From Spirochaetaceae bacterium (lineage in GTDB: Bacteria; Spirochaetota; Spirochaetia; Treponematales; Breznakiellaceae), in the NCBI GenBank assembly GCA_031267955.1, contig JAIRYB010000142.1, positions 1-9,393 on the forward strand: 9,393 nt of DNA, in the 5' to 3' direction. The position numbers and the translations under genes are program-made. The notes under the pieces are model-generated. The model had not been told where the DNA came from. It searched no databases and was given only the letters and a program-made list of their open reading frames with translations. Below are positions 7,773 through 9,393 of this stretch, piece by piece. Position 1 is the first letter of the stretch. Each line of letters begins with the position of its first letter.

Positions 7773-9393
7773 TGGATTCGCCGCCCCCTTTATCGCTGGG
7801 TATTTTTAATACTACCGCCTCGTAGGGCAGCAGTGTTTCCGTCATGGTTGTCCGGCCGGTATTTGAAACAACGATACTGCCGCCCGCCTCCCCGGAAAAC
7901 AGCGGGCCTATACGCGCGGCCCTGTTCGAAAAATTGAGCAGCACTGTCCAGACTTCGTCCCTCAAAACTCGCTGGTAGGCGATTACTTTTCCCCTCGCCC
8001 CCAGGGGCCGGAATTCTCCGTATTTCAGGGCATCGTTTTCCGCCCGCAGGCGTATCATCATCCTGTAAAACCCCAGCACGGAATTAGCGTCGCCGCGCTG
8101 GGAATCGTAGTTGATCCTGGTATAATTGCCGTTAATGCCCAGCCAGGGTTTTCCCGTACTAAAGCCCGCATTCGCCCCGGCGCTCCACTGCACCGGGGTG
8201 CGGGCGTTGTCCCTGCTGGATTCCTTGAGCCACTTCCAGCGCAGCCGCGCCGGGACATGGAAGCGTTTTAAAAACTTTTCCCAGTTCAGGGTTTCCACAT
8301 CGTTGATTTCCCCGAATCCTTTAAAATCGAAATTGGTCATGCCGATTTCCTGCCCCTGGTAGATAAAGGGGGTCCCCCGCAGCGTCAGTTCCAGCGCCGC
8401 CAGCAGTTTCGCGCTTGCTTCCCAGTACGCGCCCCCGCCGTCCCCGTAGTGGGACACTATCCGGCTCTGGTCGTGGTTTTCCAGATACACCGCGTTCCAT
8501 TCAAGGCCGCGCTGCCATTTGGAAAGAACCTCAAGCAGCCGGGCGGGGCGGAATTTCTTCGGGATATAGCGCTCGATCAGGCGGTCAACCTGGAGGTGCC
8601 CAAAATAGAAAAGCATGTCCAGTTCTTTCCGGCTTTTATCGCAGAGGAGCTTTGCCCGGCCAATATCCACCATCACGGTTTCGCCCACGGTAAAACAGTC
8701 GTACTTGTCCAGCACGTCCCGGCGCAGTTCCCTCAGGATTTCGTGATTCCCCTCCTGGCACACGTAGAATTCCATCCCGCGAAGGGGCCCCTTCCTGCCG
8801 TCCGCAAGGGAACTTTTGTAAAGGACATTGATCACATCGCAGCGGAACCCGGCTATTCCCCGGTCAAGCCAGAAATGTAGTATTTCTTTTATCTCTTCGA
8901 TTACCCTGGGGTTCCTGTAGTTCAAATCCGGCTGTTTTTTATGAAAAAGGTGCAGGTAATACTCGCCGCTCTTTTCGTCGAAGGTCCAGGTGTCCTCCAT
9001 GAAAAAACTCATCCAGTTGTTGGGCAGATCCTTTTTGGAACCCCGCGGGCCCCTGCCCTTCGGCGGCCGCCAGATATAGTAATCGCGGTAGGGGCTGTCC
9101 TTGTCCCGGCTTTTCCTGAACCATTCGTGTTCGTCGGAAGTGTGGTTTATCACCAGGTCCATGATGATTCTGATGTCCCGCTTCCCCGCTTCGGCGATAA
9201 GCCTGTCCATGTCCGCCAGGGTCCCGTAGCGGGGATCGATGCCCCGGTAATCGGCAATGTCATAGCCGTTGTCCGCGTCCGGCGAAGGGTAGACCGGGGA
9301 AAGCCAGATAATCCCGGCCCCCAGGTCTTTAATATCGTCAAGCCGGGAAATAATTCCCGGAATATCCCCGATACCCCGTCCCCGGGAATCCTG
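7759..9393 (-). CDS. GH13 alpha-glucosidase (oligo-1,6-glucosidase type), 5' end beyond the window
   Basis: Cytoplasmic exo-acting glucosidase; 544 residues are visible and the frame is open to the right edge. The family is about 550-570 residues, so only some 15-25 N-terminal residues are missing (those before the QDSRGRGIGD loop). The visible part begins in the first strand-loop of the (beta/alpha)8 barrel and includes WLSPVYPSP and NGYDIADY. Conserved regions follow: DLVINH, GFRCDVIN with nucleophile Asp (codon 8836-8838), TVGET with acid/base Glu (8680-8682), and LENHDQSR with the transition-state Asp (8470-8472). The C-terminal beta domain ends at TAG 7759-7761. No signal peptide is visible, although the extreme N-terminus is not seen. 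Val directly after the nucleophile favours alpha-1,6 bonds (isomaltose, panose) over maltose, which goes with Thr. Trehalose-6-phosphate hydrolase is a relative, but no PTS gene is seen. The calcium loop has Arg at two ligand positions. The symporter gene overlaps it and shares its operon. Confidence 0.95.
   Translation of the reverse strand, partial: QDSRGRGIGDIPGIISRLDDIKDLGAGIIWLSPVYPSPDADNGYDIADYRGIDPRYGTLADMDRLIAEAGKRDIRIIMDLVINHTSDEHEWFRKSRDKDSPYRDYYIWRPPKGRGPRGSKKDLPNNWMSFFMEDTWTFDEKSGEYYLHLFHKKQPDLNYRNPRVIEEIKEILHFWLDRGIAGFRCDVINVLYKSSLADGRKGPLRGMEFYVCQEGNHEILRELRRDVLDKYDCFTVGETVMVDIGRAKLLCDKSRKELDMLFYFGHLQVDRLIERYIPKKFRPARLLEVLSKWQRGLEWNAVYLENHDQSRIVSHYGDGGGAYWEASAKLLAALELTLRGTPFIYQGQEIGMTNFDFKGFGEINDVETLNWEKFLKRFHVPARLRWKWLKESSRDNARTPVQWSAGANAGFSTGKPWLGINGNYTRINYDSQRGDANSVLGFYRMMIRLRAENDALKYGEFRPLGARGKVIAYQRVLRDEVWTVLLNFSNRAARIGPLFSGEAGGSIVVSNTGRTTMTETLLPYEAVVLKIPSDKGGGESNDGK

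Noticed and set aside
8449..8880. A 143-codon plus-strand frame opposite the glucosidase
   Set aside because: It is antisense to the region that encodes the GH13 nucleophile and acid/base residues, and has no motif or ribosome binding site of its own that I can see.

Overview
The window looks like chromosomal DNA from a GC-rich spirochaete, most likely a Treponema relative. This is an inference. It rests on a CHASE2 adenylate cyclase that ends in a PPPDDWDG tail, which I associate with spirochaete cyclases, on a lipoprotein with a loose V-V-G-C lipobox, and on the general style of the genes. No rRNA, tRNA, CRISPR array or transposase gene was seen.

Layout, left to right. Positions 1-129 hold at most the last codons of an unidentified gene. 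Positions 130-2025 (+) encode MnmG, the FAD-dependent tRNA wobble-uridine modification enzyme. A 178-base gap with two inverted repeats leads to a strong Shine-Dalgarno and a GTG start. Positions 2204-4936 (+) encode a 910-residue membrane receptor cyclase (CHASE2 sensor, three further membrane segments, class IIIb adenylate cyclase). About 400 bases without a firm gene follow (4937-5333). They hold a terminator, a good sigma70-type promoter, a perfect (CT)16 microsatellite, an AT-rich stretch and a second strong hairpin with a U-tract. Next comes a 325-residue predicted lipoprotein (5334-6311, +) of unknown function, with visibly lower GC than its neighbours. A 13-bp hairpin (6320-6349) separates it from a convergent minus-strand operon. 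That operon holds a GH13 alpha-glucosidase (7759 to beyond 9393, cut by the window edge) and a GPH-family sugar:cation symporter (6363-7772), overlapping by 14 bases.

How the parts fit. The minus-strand pair is a simple alpha-glucoside module: the symporter imports a short alpha-linked oligosaccharide (isomaltose type is the best guess) and the glucosidase splits it in the cytoplasm. MnmG is housekeeping. The cyclase would turn an unknown periplasmic signal into cAMP.

The most unusual part is the lipoprotein upstream region. An ATG just after the promoter opens a frame that runs into the CT tract as Leu-Ser repeats and stops directly after it. With one CT more (or two fewer) the same frame would read on through the hairpin and end in an ATGA overlap with the lipoprotein start codon. 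This suggests, but does not prove, a slippage-switched leader peptide that controls attenuation and translational coupling of a surface lipoprotein.
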